A program made the translations under genes and the position numbers. From Candidatus Obscuribacter sp. (lineage in GTDB: Bacteria > Cyanobacteriota > Vampirovibrionia > Obscuribacterales > Obscuribacteraceae): a stretch of 45,852 bases of DNA. Under the pieces are notes generated by a model, which was not told the origin of the DNA, searched no databases, and saw only the letters and a list, made by a program, of their open reading frames with translations. The DNA is taken from the NCBI GenBank assembly GCA_021772095.1, contig JADYXR010000267.1, positions 1-45,852 of the forward strand, read 5' to 3'. Shown here one piece after another: positions 1-9,066 of this stretch. Every line of letters begins with the position of its first letter. Position 1 is the stretch's first letter.

Positions 1-84
1 GCCTCGAGCCCAGGCATCACCGGCAATACCACTTAATAATACAGTCAAACTGACTGCTGTTAATAATCGTTTCGACATAATCAT
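1..84 (-). CDS. N-terminus of an exported protein (partial, runs off the window)
   Basis: The 28 codons inside the window begin ATG at 84 and stay open to base 1. They encode a clear Sec signal peptide: a basic start (MIMSKR), a hydrophobic core (LLTAVSLTVLLSGIAG) and a probable cleavage region around DAWA. A GGAG ribosome site lies about 10 bases upstream of the first ATG. A second ATG two codons in (78) is possible but badly spaced. The gene starts 38 bases after the stop of the upstream NTF2-like gene on the same strand, so the two may be co-transcribed. The mature protein lies outside the window and its function cannot be said. Confidence 0.7.
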   Translation of the reverse strand, partial: MIMSKRLLTAVSLTVLLSGIAGDAWARG

Positions 85-122
85 AATTATTGATCTCCGA
101 AAAACTTCTTTGCTGTTTAAAA

Positions 123-1181
123 TTAAAGATGGATTCTGTTGACGGTAATCGAGTCACTGTCCGGAATCTGCAGTCCATCGATGGTGCGACCTTTAGTCGT
201 CCATATGAAAGCGTCACTGCTTTGCGGTTTCATAATATTTCGCGATGTCATTCTGCGGCCATCCGCGGAAGTGCGAACGAGATCGACAGCCCAAGCCTTT
301 CCATCAGTCGACCAAACACCGCTGCCATAGCCGCCGTCGGAATCAAAAACCCACGAGACAATTCTTCTGGTGCGCGGATCGACACCTATCACTTGCATGT
401 CGTCACGCGACTCTCCGCTTTTCGTTTTGCTTCGAAACGTAGATACCAGGAAATGTCGCTCAGACATCCACCGGTTGGAAAGCGTGGCTTCACCTTCAGA
501 TCCCTTGGCCGACCACTCGCCGTTAAACCAGCGCAGTTTGTCCAAAACGTTGTCAAAATATCGAGCAGGCGCTTCGCTCACGCTCGCCATTTCCCACTTA
601 CCACCGTTGTTGACGTGAATGACGGTGTAAGGAGCAGCCGACAAAAGTTTGCCGTTACTGTCTTTAACCTGCGCCACACCTCGCTCGATGGCGCCTGTGC
701 TGCCGAGCGGTTTTACAGAACCAATCACAATCTCGATGTTTCGCGAATTCTCAGGACGCTTGAAAAAATTCTGGAACAATCGCTCGATCTCAGCGCGACC
801 GTTATACGTGCGGCCATCGGAATCTTCATATGTTCCGTTCTCAGCCCACATCTGTGCTAAACCACTGGCATCGCCCTTGCGAAAAGCGTTTTCGTAGTTT
901 TTCGCGGTTTCAGAAATCGCCGTTTTGGTCGGGGAATCAGACTCGGCCGAGGTGGTGGCGTCCGACCCCACCGATGCAACTTCGGTTTTCGAAACCACGG
1001 TGGTATTCGAAACGACAGTGTTTTTTGAAACGGCAGTGTCGTTGATCGAATCACCAGCCAATGCTGGTCCGCCGAGAAGCGGAACAACCACCGCCGTCAT
1101 AATAAAAATCGCCGCAGATAAAAGACTGGTGCCGTTATCCGTCATCTGACGATGCCCTGGTTTCCGCTGCATCTCTTGCAA
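123..1181 (-). CDS. Exported SnoaL/NTF2-like protein (SgcJ/EcaC-type) with extra C-terminal domain
   Basis: 352 residues counted from a TTG at 1181; an ATG at 1172 is an equally plausible start and keeps the basic N-region. Residues 18-43 are a hydrophobic signal sequence ending in GGPALAG. A Val/Thr/Ser-rich linker (about 46-85) contains short imperfect repeats of the VSKNTVVS type. Residues about 88-210 look like a DUF4440/SnoaL domain of the SgcJ/EcaC type, recognisable by the run AFRKGDASGLAQMWAENGTY and the following NGRAEIERLF helix. These small alpha+beta barrels bind hydrophobic ligands or act as non-canonical enzymes. The last 140 residues (WFNGEWSAKG onward) resemble ligand-binding beta-barrel proteins, but I cannot name the family. 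The substrate is unknown. It probably acts outside the cytoplasm. Confidence 0.75.
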   Translation of the reverse strand: MQEMQRKPGHRQMTDNGTSLLSAAIFIMTAVVVPLLGGPALAGDSINDTAVSKNTVVSNTTVVSKTEVASVGSDATTSAESDSPTKTAISETAKNYENAFRKGDASGLAQMWAENGTYEDSDGRTYNGRAEIERLFQNFFKRPENSRNIEIVIGSVKPLGSTGAIERGVAQVKDSNGKLLSAAPYTVIHVNNGGKWEMASVSEAPARYFDNVLDKLRWFNGEWSAKGSEGEATLSNRWMSERHFLVSTFRSKTKSGESRDDMQVIGVDPRTRRIVSWVFDSDGGYGSGVWSTDGKAWAVDLVRTSADGRRMTSRNIMKPQSSDAFIWTTKGRTIDGLQIPDSDSITVNRIHL

Positions 1182-1332
1182 ACCCCCGTGGTCTTAGCGT
1201 TATTCGCGGCATTCTATCAAATCTGCAGTCTCCGCGTTAAACCCAAGCTGGCGCGCCGGACACTCGATTTGCAGACAGTGTTGAAGCCTGCCAAACCAAA
1301 CACTGAAGCAGTTAACTCTATTGGAACAATAC

Positions 1333-3258
1333 CTATTGGAAGCTGCTCAGCAACTGTTTATAACGATTGACGAAATCAACTGTAGTATTCGGCGGAAACA
1401 ATAACTTCGCAGCAAGATGGCAATCTTTGGCCTGGGAATATGGTGCCATTTGCAACGAAACATAATAAGTTTCATTCGTCTGAAGCGGCAGGATATCGGC
1501 GCCTTCGTATCGCCCCGGCACCACCGTGATATCACCGACAATACCATCGCTTTCCGGCACGGTGACAAGCTTGTTGGTTCCCGGCAACTTTAGAATTTTA
1601 GCTTTGAACTCGAGATGCACGCTCTTGTCAGTTTTAGTCACTTTGCCTCGCGGAAAGAATTCGGTCATGAGACTCTTCAGTGCTTCACTTATTTCTATAA
1701 AATCTCTGACCTTGGCCGGGATAGCAGGTGTGCTAATGGATGTGGTGCTGGTAGCGACGGGTGCAACTGCAGTGACCGGGGCGACTGGAGACACTTCGGT
1801 TACAGCGGGGGCAACAGCGGTGCCACTACCTGCAGTAGCGACTGTCTTGTTCGTGACACGCTCAGCACTAGTAGTCGAAGCGGTTCTCGTTCCCGCTCCA
1901 GTGCTGGAAGATGCGGTAATCGCAGCGGTCGTCTCAGCGTCGGCCTTCGTCAAATCAGCAGGCAGCGACGACAGATACTGCAAGTCGGTACTCAAATGTT
2001 TCAAGTAACCAACGCAGTCTTCATTGGTCGCCTTCGCCAATTCCAAGCCCGGCTCAGCCAGTTCGAAAAACATCTTCGCTCTGCGCACGTCTTTCTTTGC
2101 GCACTCGCCATTGGCATACATAATGCCGAGGTAATAACGCGCCACCGGATCATCATTTCGTCCTGCCTGGTCAAACCATTTCTTTGCGGTGCAAAGATTT
2201 TTCGGCACGCCCTGACCCATGTAATACATTTCGCCGATGGCGACTTTGGCCGGAAACGAGCCGCCGGCGTCAGCGCGTTTAAACAAATCGAACGCTTTCT
2301 TGTAGTCTTTTTTGATGCCGCCCTGACCTTTTCTCTGCATGACCGCAAGCATGTAGAGACTGTCGGAGTCGCCCGATTGTTCAAAGCATCGGCGAGCATA
2401 GGTGAAATCTCTGTTTTGAAATAAACCGAGATAACTGATTCGACCAAGCCAGGTTAATGCAGCAGGATTTCCCTGCGCAGCTTTTTGCATGAGCACAGGT
2501 TTTGCCGCTTTGATACATTGTTTCGCTTTCTCGAGATCTTTCTTGAGACCGTGACCGCCTTCGTAATAAACAAATCCCAACGCGCATTGCGCCAGAGCGT
2601 TTTTCTGCGCGGCTGAGAGTTCAAGCCATTTTTTCGCCTGCGAGAAATTTTTCTCGACGCCGAATCCACCGCGACTGTAGAGAATACCGATGATTATTTT
2701 CGCGTCTACGCCGTGAGCATCAGCCATTTCAAAGGCATCGATTGCTTTGGAATAATCGCGATCCGTGCCCAAGCCATCGCTATAAATTCGACCGAGCAGG
2801 ATTGCCGCATCACCGATTTCGGGCGCGGAAACTTCCAGCCAACGCCGAGCAATTTTATAATCCTGCGCAACTCCCGTTCCAGAAAAGTACATTTTGCCAA
2901 GCTGAAATTCAGCGGGCTTGTACGAACTTTTCGCCGCGAGTGTGAACCAATCAAAAGCCTTCTTCGGATCTTGCTTAGTGCCGTTACCTTCCAAATAAAG
3001 CTTGGCAAGAAAATTCTGATAGTTCGGATAGCCTCTCTCTGCCATCACCTTCACAAGAGGAAACGCGTTGCGATAATCCTTCTTGCTGAGATACTTCTGG
3101 AGTTGCGCGAAGGCCGCAGACGTTTCACCGCCATAGCGCAAATCTTGCTCGAAGTTTTGCTGGGCAAGAGCTGGGAGTTCCGTGAAGAAAACACAGGTCA
3201 ATGCCATCGTCACGATTGCCGCAATTCGAGTGTCTAATAACTTTCTGGAGTTCATCAT
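1333..3258 (-). CDS. Exported Sel1-repeat protein
   Basis: 641 residues with a signal peptide (MMNSRKLLDTRIAAIVTM core, cleavage near PALAQ). Residues about 60-420 are a run of Sel1-like repeats of roughly 36 residues; typical units contain A-x-x-x-L-G-x-x-Y-x-x-G-x-G followed by D-x-x-K-A, as in LGKMYFSGTGVAQDYKIA. A Thr/Ala/Val-rich linker (about 440-510) precedes a C-terminal domain of about 130 residues that I do not recognise. Sel1 solenoids are protein-protein adaptors. No strong ribosome site is visible, and either of two adjacent ATGs could start it. It lies downstream of a kinase that also carries Sel1 repeats, which suggests a shared theme in signalling or envelope scaffolding, but a physical link is only inference. 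Confidence 0.85.
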   Translation of the reverse strand: MMNSRKLLDTRIAAIVTMALTCVFFTELPALAQQNFEQDLRYGGETSAAFAQLQKYLSKKDYRNAFPLVKVMAERGYPNYQNFLAKLYLEGNGTKQDPKKAFDWFTLAAKSSYKPAEFQLGKMYFSGTGVAQDYKIARRWLEVSAPEIGDAAILLGRIYSDGLGTDRDYSKAIDAFEMADAHGVDAKIIIGILYSRGGFGVEKNFSQAKKWLELSAAQKNALAQCALGFVYYEGGHGLKKDLEKAKQCIKAAKPVLMQKAAQGNPAALTWLGRISYLGLFQNRDFTYARRCFEQSGDSDSLYMLAVMQRKGQGGIKKDYKKAFDLFKRADAGGSFPAKVAIGEMYYMGQGVPKNLCTAKKWFDQAGRNDDPVARYYLGIMYANGECAKKDVRRAKMFFELAEPGLELAKATNEDCVGYLKHLSTDLQYLSSLPADLTKADAETTAAITASSSTGAGTRTASTTSAERVTNKTVATAGSGTAVAPAVTEVSPVAPVTAVAPVATSTTSISTPAIPAKVRDFIEISEALKSLMTEFFPRGKVTKTDKSVHLEFKAKILKLPGTNKLVTVPESDGIVGDITVVPGRYEGADILPLQTNETYYVSLQMAPYSQAKDCHLAAKLLFPPNTTVDFVNRYKQLLSSFQ

Positions 3259-3428
3259 TGTTTCGCCACGTGGTCCTAACGAAGAACCTGTGGCCTTATT
3301 ACCACGTATGAAACTCTTCGAAACTCATGACACATAGACCTTGAGACATAACAGAACATGTGCCTGTCGAACAAACTGCACATGCATTATTTTCCAACCC
3401 ACCATGAAAAATTCGGCAGATTAAACGC

Positions 3429-3875
3429 TTAGTTTTTCTTCCAGATCTGCCACCACCGGCGGTTCTCTTTCTGAGAAGACTCTTCCTCTTCAGCCGCCGG
3501 TTCACTTTTCTCCTGCACCACATATGGCACTATAGTGGTGGCGTTGAATTTCACGTCTGCTTGCATCATGCTCGGCGTGCTGTCATCTGCGGTAGCAGTT
3601 ATTTGATAGCGACCGGGAACGACCTTCATTCGGCCAGTGTGATAAACGCTCTCTGCGCCCCGTTCATCATAGATTTTCACGGTTAGATATTCCACCGATT
3701 TGTTCGGGCGGATTTCCAGTGTGCCGATGTAATAAGTCGAATAGGCCCAGAATGTGACCGTGCTCAACGCGGCAAAAATTGTCAGCAATTTGGAAGCCAA
3801 ACCGAGATACGTGTCAGCAGCTTCGACCTTGCCTCGCTTGACTACAGGTGTTGTTTTTTCTGCCGTCGGCGGCAT
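3429..3875 (-). CDS. Small single-pass membrane protein with PEGA-like beta domain
   Basis: 148 residues starting at an ATG with AGGAAG placed 7 bases upstream. A cytoplasmic Lys-rich N-terminus precedes one transmembrane helix (about 25-48, LGLASKLLTIFAALSTVTFW). Next come about 60 residues of predicted beta structure with an SVYHTGRMKVVPGRYQITA segment, recalling PEGA domains (the PGRY turn). The end is an acidic then basic tail (EEEESSQKENRRWWQIWKKN). PEGA-type domains often accompany bacterial Ser/Thr kinases or surface proteins. The gene lies just downstream of a kinase gene on the same strand, with a 167-base gap. Function unknown; the PEGA assignment is tentative. Confidence 0.7.
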   Translation of the reverse strand: MPPTAEKTTPVVKRGKVEAADTYLGLASKLLTIFAALSTVTFWAYSTYYIGTLEIRPNKSVEYLTVKIYDERGAESVYHTGRMKVVPGRYQITATADDSTPSMMQADVKFNATTIVPYVVQEKSEPAAEEEESSQKENRRWWQIWKKN

Positions 3876-4003
3876 AAAAGTCTTCCTCTAATGCTGTAAA
3901 TCCCGTAATGACAGGTAATCGCAAGTTCGACGCGAAACACAGTCTTGATTACGCGGAATTGATTTTAGCAGATGTCAAATAGCTCTTACATCAACGTGAA
4001 GAT

Positions 4004-4079
4004 TAAGCAAATCGCAGAATTGGAGCGCGGACTGCAACGCTGCTACTGAGTGATCCCTTGGGTATCTGCGATTTGCTTA
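4004..4079. repeat. 15-bp perfect inverted repeat bracketing the kinase stop codon
   Basis: Bases 4004-4018 and 4065-4079 are perfect reverse complements (TAAGCAAATCGCAGA and its complement), separated by 46 bases. The kinase stop codon lies in the loop, and one arm encodes the last residues of the kinase. In the mRNA this forms a long 3'-terminal stem. There is no U-run after it, so it is not a canonical intrinsic terminator. A role in mRNA 3'-end protection is inference. Confidence 0.7.
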
Positions 4080-7069
4080 TTAGCGCGATCGAAGTCGATT
4101 TCCAATTGTTTTTTATGTGCCCACGATTTCAAATTCGCCGGAGCTTTTTCAAACGCTATGCGAGCAGGCTCGTAGCCTTGCTCCGCAGCTTGAAGATACA
4201 ACCAGACAGATCTGTCTCTATCCTTTTTGAGACCGATACCAAGCTCACAACACAGCCCGAGCCAATAGCGCGCTTCTTTTTGTCCGCGTTTAGCAAGGTC
4301 TTCAAATAGAGCAGCCAAACGAGAAAAGCGTGATTGAAAGCCGCTTTCCGACCAGAATTTGTCTTGAGTAAAACCGGCTTCAGCACTCTTTTCTAAAAGC
4401 TGTTTTGCCAGAGGCCGATTGGCGGACACATTCTTACCTTCAATTAATTCAAGCGCCAAATTCCAGAGCGAAAATGGGTCGAGCATGCGCGCGCCTTGCT
4501 CGACAAGCGCTATCCCTTTGGCGGGATTCCTCAACACGGATTCGCCTTCCAGCATAGCGACACCAAGCAGTCCCTGTGCTTCAGGATCATCGAGATCAGC
4601 TGCGCGTTCGAGCAATTTTATTGCTTCTTCTGAACTGGGCTCCAACATCATGCCGCGATTGCGCAGCGCGGACAGAAAACGCAACGCTTCAGGACTGGCA
4701 TCCTCAGCGGCTTTGTGAAGCCACTTCAGAGCTTCTTGCCGTTCTGTGCTGAAACCATCTTCATCGAAATCAGTGATGCTGGTCGGATCGAGGTCGCTAT
4801 CGATATCATCTGCCCACCAGCGCACCACACGAAGCCGCTCGCGTTTGTTCAAATTCTTCATGGTCAAAAATCGAGCCAGCGAATACTGCGCTTCACGATC
4901 GCCTAGTTCAGCCGCTTTTCTGTACCAGCGCAGAGCCTCCGTCAGGTCACGGCCACGAGGATTGTTAGCGCGCCAGAATCCGGCTATTGCAAGCATCGCC
5001 GGTACATTGCGGCGGTCGGCGGCCTTTTGCAACCAGGTCAATGAATCAGTCGGGAAGATCGCACTTTCAAAACAAAGGCGGAAACACTCCGTCAAATGCG
5101 GCTCGACTATTTCGCTTCCACGTTCGAACGCAGATAGATACAGCTCGGCTGCTTTATCGAGGCTTTTAGAAATTCCGATTCCTCGTTCGTAGCACTTAGC
5201 GAGAATTATGGTGGCAAATTCATGACCGCGATCAGCTAAAAGTTTGAGTGTTGAGATCACCTCGCGAAGCGGTTTATCAAGCGGTTCTTTGAGCAAACTG
5301 CGGAGTTTGACTTCGGCGGGTTGCAACGAAACACCACGAGTGGTGGCGAACCAACTTTCGACTTGATTGCGCTCAACGTCATCCATTACGCTGGCGCTTT
5401 CGATTTTGCCGAGCTTATCCAGCGCCGCGGTGCTGCCGAAGTCCGCAGCCACGCGCAACCAGTTCATTCCTTCTTCGACGTTTCGCTCCACACCGTCGCC
5501 GTCGATATAGCAAAGACCCAGTTCACATGCGGCTCCGCCGTGATCGAGAAGCGCCGCAGCTTGGTAAAGCTCCACAGCCTTGGCGCGATCTTGATTGACA
5601 CCGTCGCCAAAGTAGTAGCAAATACCAAGCAGATACAACGCACCATCATTGGTATCATCGGTTTCGATAGCGGCAGTCATCCATCGCACCGCCTCTGGTA
5701 GCTTTTTCTCGGTGCCGATGCCGTAATACAGGCACCGCCCGTAGTTGCTCTGACCGAGACTGTGACCGTTTTCGGCCGCGCGCCGATACCAGTAGAGCAT
5801 CTCCGGGTAATTCGTATCGACGCCCCGGTCGCCTTCGAGGATGCAGGCCAAATTTACCATTGCTCCGGTCACACCTTGTTCGGCTGCTTTTTTGTACCAT
5901 TGGCATGCCTGGACCGGATCCATCGCCATGTAATCGCCAAAGTCATAACAAACGGCAAGCTCGTATTGCGCCTGTGCGTTACCGGATTCGGCAGCCTTCA
6001 TCAATAGATTCATCGACTCCAGGTCGTTCTTGGGAAGCAGCTCGCCTTCCCGATAAACCAATGCTAATTGGTACTGCGCCCCGGTATTGCCGAGCGACGC
6101 TGCGGTTTTTAAACTTTCCGGATCGGTAGAGTCAAAAGGCGTCGTCAGGGCAGCGCTCTGTACGGTCTGAGTGATACCACTAGATGAATATGCACTCCAG
6201 CAGGCCATCAACGCCATCTCCAGGTCGGCTCTCAGATCAGTCACGTTAGCATACCGATCTTCAATTTTTTTGGCCAGGCATTTCATCAAACAGGCTTCCA
6301 GACCGGCTGGTAGTACCAAATCCGGTGCGGCTGTGCTGATCCCGATAGGCGGCATTGAGACATGCATGTTCATCGCTTCAAAAGCACTGGACGCGGAATA
6401 GGGCAAGGCGCCAACCAGGACGCGATACATAATGCAGCCCAGCGAATAGATATCAGTGCGCGCATCCATTTTGCGGCCGAGACATTGTTCTGGACTCATG
6501 TAGGCAGGTGAGCCCTGAATGCGTCCCATCGTCGTTAAATTTTGCGATTCGCTGGCATCATCACGAAAATATTTAGCCATGCCGAAATCAACGAGTTTGA
6601 CGTTATCCTGCCCGGAGTGATCGCGTGCCACCATTACGTTGGACGGCTTAAGATCGCGATGAATGGCGCCTTTTTCATGAGCGAAATGCAAAGCGTTTAG
6701 TATGCACATAAACAGCGGAATAGCCCGAGACGGCTCCAATCGCCCTTCTCGGGAGACAACTTGTTCGAGACTTTCGCCGTTTATATACTCCATGACCAAA
6801 TAGGCCATGCCTTCATCGGCGATACCAAAGTCGATTACCGAAACAATGTTGTCTGAGGCAAGCGAACTTGCCAGTTTTGCTTCGCGTTCAAATCGCTCGA
6901 ATCCGGTCTGGTCTCCGGTCAGGTCCGAGAACATGACTTTGAGCGCACAAGGGCGGTCGAGATGTTTTTGCATCGCTTTAAAAACCACGCCCAAACCACC
7001 GCGACCAATCACTGATTGAATCTCGTATTTTCCGGCGATGGTTTTTCCGATTAGCGATTCAGGGTGCAA
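4043..7069 (-). CDS. Eukaryotic-type Ser/Thr protein kinase fused to Sel1 repeats
   Basis: 1008 residues. Residues about 14-290 are a complete Hanks-type kinase domain: Gly loop IGRGGLGVV (21-29), ATP-anchoring Lys44 in CALKV, helix-C Glu near 63, catalytic HRDLKPSN with Asp139, DFG with Asp161, and an activation segment ending SPEQ (192-195). All catalytic residues are present, so it should be active. From about residue 318 to the end the protein is a long array of Sel1-like repeats (for example AQYELAVCYDFGDYMAMD). No transmembrane helix is seen, so it is probably cytoplasmic. The start is a TTG at 7069 with AGGAG 10 bases upstream; no in-frame ATG lies earlier. Sel1 arrays recruit partners, so the repeats probably choose substrates or tether the kinase. 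The substrate is unknown. Confidence 0.92.
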   Translation of the reverse strand: MHPESLIGKTIAGKYEIQSVIGRGGLGVVFKAMQKHLDRPCALKVMFSDLTGDQTGFERFEREAKLASSLASDNIVSVIDFGIADEGMAYLVMEYINGESLEQVVSREGRLEPSRAIPLFMCILNALHFAHEKGAIHRDLKPSNVMVARDHSGQDNVKLVDFGMAKYFRDDASESQNLTTMGRIQGSPAYMSPEQCLGRKMDARTDIYSLGCIMYRVLVGALPYSASSAFEAMNMHVSMPPIGISTAAPDLVLPAGLEACLMKCLAKKIEDRYANVTDLRADLEMALMACWSAYSSSGITQTVQSAALTTPFDSTDPESLKTAASLGNTGAQYQLALVYREGELLPKNDLESMNLLMKAAESGNAQAQYELAVCYDFGDYMAMDPVQACQWYKKAAEQGVTGAMVNLACILEGDRGVDTNYPEMLYWYRRAAENGHSLGQSNYGRCLYYGIGTEKKLPEAVRWMTAAIETDDTNDGALYLLGICYYFGDGVNQDRAKAVELYQAAALLDHGGAACELGLCYIDGDGVERNVEEGMNWLRVAADFGSTAALDKLGKIESASVMDDVERNQVESWFATTRGVSLQPAEVKLRSLLKEPLDKPLREVISTLKLLADRGHEFATIILAKCYERGIGISKSLDKAAELYLSAFERGSEIVEPHLTECFRLCFESAIFPTDSLTWLQKAADRRNVPAMLAIAGFWRANNPRGRDLTEALRWYRKAAELGDREAQYSLARFLTMKNLNKRERLRVVRWWADDIDSDLDPTSITDFDEDGFSTERQEALKWLHKAAEDASPEALRFLSALRNRGMMLEPSSEEAIKLLERAADLDDPEAQGLLGVAMLEGESVLRNPAKGIALVEQGARMLDPFSLWNLALELIEGKNVSANRPLAKQLLEKSAEAGFTQDKFWSESGFQSRFSRLAALFEDLAKRGQKEARYWLGLCCELGIGLKKDRDRSVWLYLQAAEQGYEPARIAFEKAPANLKSWAHKKQLEIDFDRANKQIADTQGITQ

Positions 7070-7160
7070 TCAATTCGGTCTCCTGAACTCCCGATTGCTG
7101 GACTGGCAAAAATAGTAGTCGTGCATTATGCTCCACAGAACAGTTATATTAAAACGTGGA

Positions 7161-7184
7161 TCTGATAGTTTAATTAAAATCAGA
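7161..7184. promoter_or_regulatory. Inverted repeat in the divergent promoter region
   Basis: The AT-rich gap between the divergent kinase gene and the TPR gene (7070-7236) contains TCTGAT, 12 bases, then ATCAGA. A perfect 10-bp palindrome TTTAATTAAA (7169-7178) sits inside. The position between two divergent starts fits an operator or overlapping promoters. No regulator is identified. Confidence 0.35.
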
Positions 7185-7236
7185 TTCAAACATATTATTT
7201 AACATAAGACTCGGTCGCGCCCGACTGGATGGCAAG

Positions 7237-8934
7237 TTGACCAAAAGCCACGAGCTCACATTGACTTTATTTTGTTGCTGCCTGTTTCTGCTGACGGCAG
7301 GTTCTTTGAGCACAAAAAAATATCCTGCCATTACAGAACTGCTGGACAACGGTCAGCCTGAAAAAGCGATGATCGCGATCAAAAAATTACTCGCTACCAA
7401 TCCTGAAGATCCCGAAGTGCGCTGCACGCAGGCGCAAGCGCTGAGCCAATTGCGACACCCCAAAGAAGCGCTTGTTATAGTCGATGATCTGTTGCGTACC
7501 GATCCAAAATCCGCCGAGGCGCACTATCGAAGAGGGCGGATTTTAAACGATCTTGGCGATCGCAATGGCGGTTTTGCCGAGATGCAAAACGCGATCAAGC
7601 TTAAACCAGATTGGTCGGAAGCTCGCAGTGCATGCGCGGTTTTAATGTTTCGCGCGGGTAATGCCGAGGGCGCAATTAGCCAATTAGATCAAGCCATAAA
7701 GTCGAGTCCGCGCCTCGGAATTGCCTGGGCAAACCGGGGGGCGATATTTTTTCGACTCGGACATTTTGAACGAGCGAAAAGCGATCTCGATAAGGCATTG
7801 GCTCTCGAACCAAACGAACCGGAACATTTAAACAACCGCGGACGCACTTTGCATGCCATGCGACGTTATGACGAGGCGATCAAAGATTTTGATAAAGCGA
7901 TAAAACTGGCGCCGAAAAAAAGCGATTGGTACAACAACAAAGGACTTGCGCTTGTAGGCTTGAAACGCTTTGCTGATGCCGTTCCCTGGTATACCAAAGC
8001 GGCGGAACTTAATCCCGATGATGCCACCGCCTTTGGTAATCGTGGTGCGGCATACGTGCGCATGAAGCGGCTCAAAGAAGGGGAGAGCGACCTGCGTCAG
8101 GCAATCAAAATAAATCCGAAATACGCAACCGCCCATAATAATTTAGCTGCGTTGATGTTGATCAAAGGCAAGATGAAAAGCGCGCAGGCAGAGTCTGACA
8201 AAGCGCTGGAATTAGAGCCGGACAGCACAGTTCTCCATGCCAACCGCGCGCGGATCCTGGCTACCCAGGGCAAGTTTGACGAATCGCTCTACGATTACGA
8301 ATCGGCCAAGACAAACGGCGCCGAACAAGGTGACGCCACGCCCGTCTCAGCAAACGACTTTCAAACATTGATCGCGACCTACGACCGCGTGCTCCGACTG
8401 CACCCCAATGACAAAGATACTTATTACAACCGGGCTTTCGTTTATTTTTGCATGAAAAAGATGCCCCTTGCTCTCAAAGATCTCGATGTCTTCCTGCGCA
8501 TGTCATCTTCTAATTCGAAGGGGGCGCTCAACGCCGCCATCATCGCAAGCTTCGCGCATCGCTACAGCGGGCACGATGCCAGGGAATCGAAGAAGCCCCT
8601 GGATGCCGTTCTCAAGAATACATCGAGCTTGAAAAGTTATTGGGGCTGGAATGTGGCTTCATACCTGGCTGGCAATACCCCGGTTCAGTCGCTCAATGCG
8701 CTCAAACTGAATAAATCCAGCCAGACCCAACTGAGATGCTATTACGCCATAGACCGCTCACTGGCAGGCGATCTCGATGCGGCAAAGAAAGAATTTGACT
8801 GGATAAAAACCTTCGGAGATCGCGAAATTGACGAGTTTGACCTGGCCATGTCCTGGTTTTCAACAAAGAAAAGAACGGTCAACCCGGCGCTACCCGCATC
8901 GATTCAGCCGAAGCGAGCTACCAAAACAAAATGA
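7237..8934 (+). CDS. Exported tetratricopeptide-repeat protein
   Basis: 565 residues. The start is a TTG at 7237; an in-frame stop excludes the nearby ATG, and the TTG start gives a good signal sequence (TLTLFCCCLFLLTAG). The Cys cluster in that segment is unusual. Residues about 30-370 are consecutive TPR units with canonical spacing (for example AWANRGAIFFRLGHFERAKS followed by the next helix pair ending ALEPN). A less regular helical region runs to the end with a further TPR-like motif near DKDTYYNRAFVYF. TPR solenoids are adaptors, and no catalytic motif is seen. It is divergently transcribed from the kinase gene. Start-codon choice is moderately certain; the family assignment is firm. 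Confidence 0.85.
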   Translation: MTKSHELTLTLFCCCLFLLTAGSLSTKKYPAITELLDNGQPEKAMIAIKKLLATNPEDPEVRCTQAQALSQLRHPKEALVIVDDLLRTDPKSAEAHYRRGRILNDLGDRNGGFAEMQNAIKLKPDWSEARSACAVLMFRAGNAEGAISQLDQAIKSSPRLGIAWANRGAIFFRLGHFERAKSDLDKALALEPNEPEHLNNRGRTLHAMRRYDEAIKDFDKAIKLAPKKSDWYNNKGLALVGLKRFADAVPWYTKAAELNPDDATAFGNRGAAYVRMKRLKEGESDLRQAIKINPKYATAHNNLAALMLIKGKMKSAQAESDKALELEPDSTVLHANRARILATQGKFDESLYDYESAKTNGAEQGDATPVSANDFQTLIATYDRVLRLHPNDKDTYYNRAFVYFCMKKMPLALKDLDVFLRMSSSNSKGALNAAIIASFAHRYSGHDARESKKPLDAVLKNTSSLKSYWGWNVASYLAGNTPVQSLNALKLNKSSQTQLRCYYAIDRSLAGDLDAAKKEFDWIKTFGDREIDEFDLAMSWFSTKKRTVNPALPASIQPKRATKTK

Positions 8935-8965
8935 GCGGTATCCGAGCGGATACAACTCAAGATTG

Positions 8966-8979
8966 ATCTCAATTGAGAT
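8966..8979. promoter_or_regulatory. 14-bp perfect palindrome upstream of the PATAN/protease gene
   Basis: ATCTCAATTGAGAT is a perfect palindrome about 88 bases before the ATG at 9067, in a 132-base intergenic gap. A TATGAT -10-like hexamer follows at about 9003. Such symmetry fits a dimeric repressor or activator site, but the protein that would bind is unknown. Confidence 0.35.
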
Positions 8980-9066
8980 TCCCAGAGATCTAAGCTTACC
9001 GATATGATATGTTTGAGTCATTCATTTCTTTCTCTTTGAAGTATTCTCTTTAATGCCAACGTTAAT

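Noticed and set aside
3357..3384. CATGTGC/GCACATG inverted repeat as a terminator
   Set aside because: Only 7 bp with a 14-base loop, and the following sequence (CATTATTTTCC) lacks a continuous T-run and lies on the strand opposite to the genes there.
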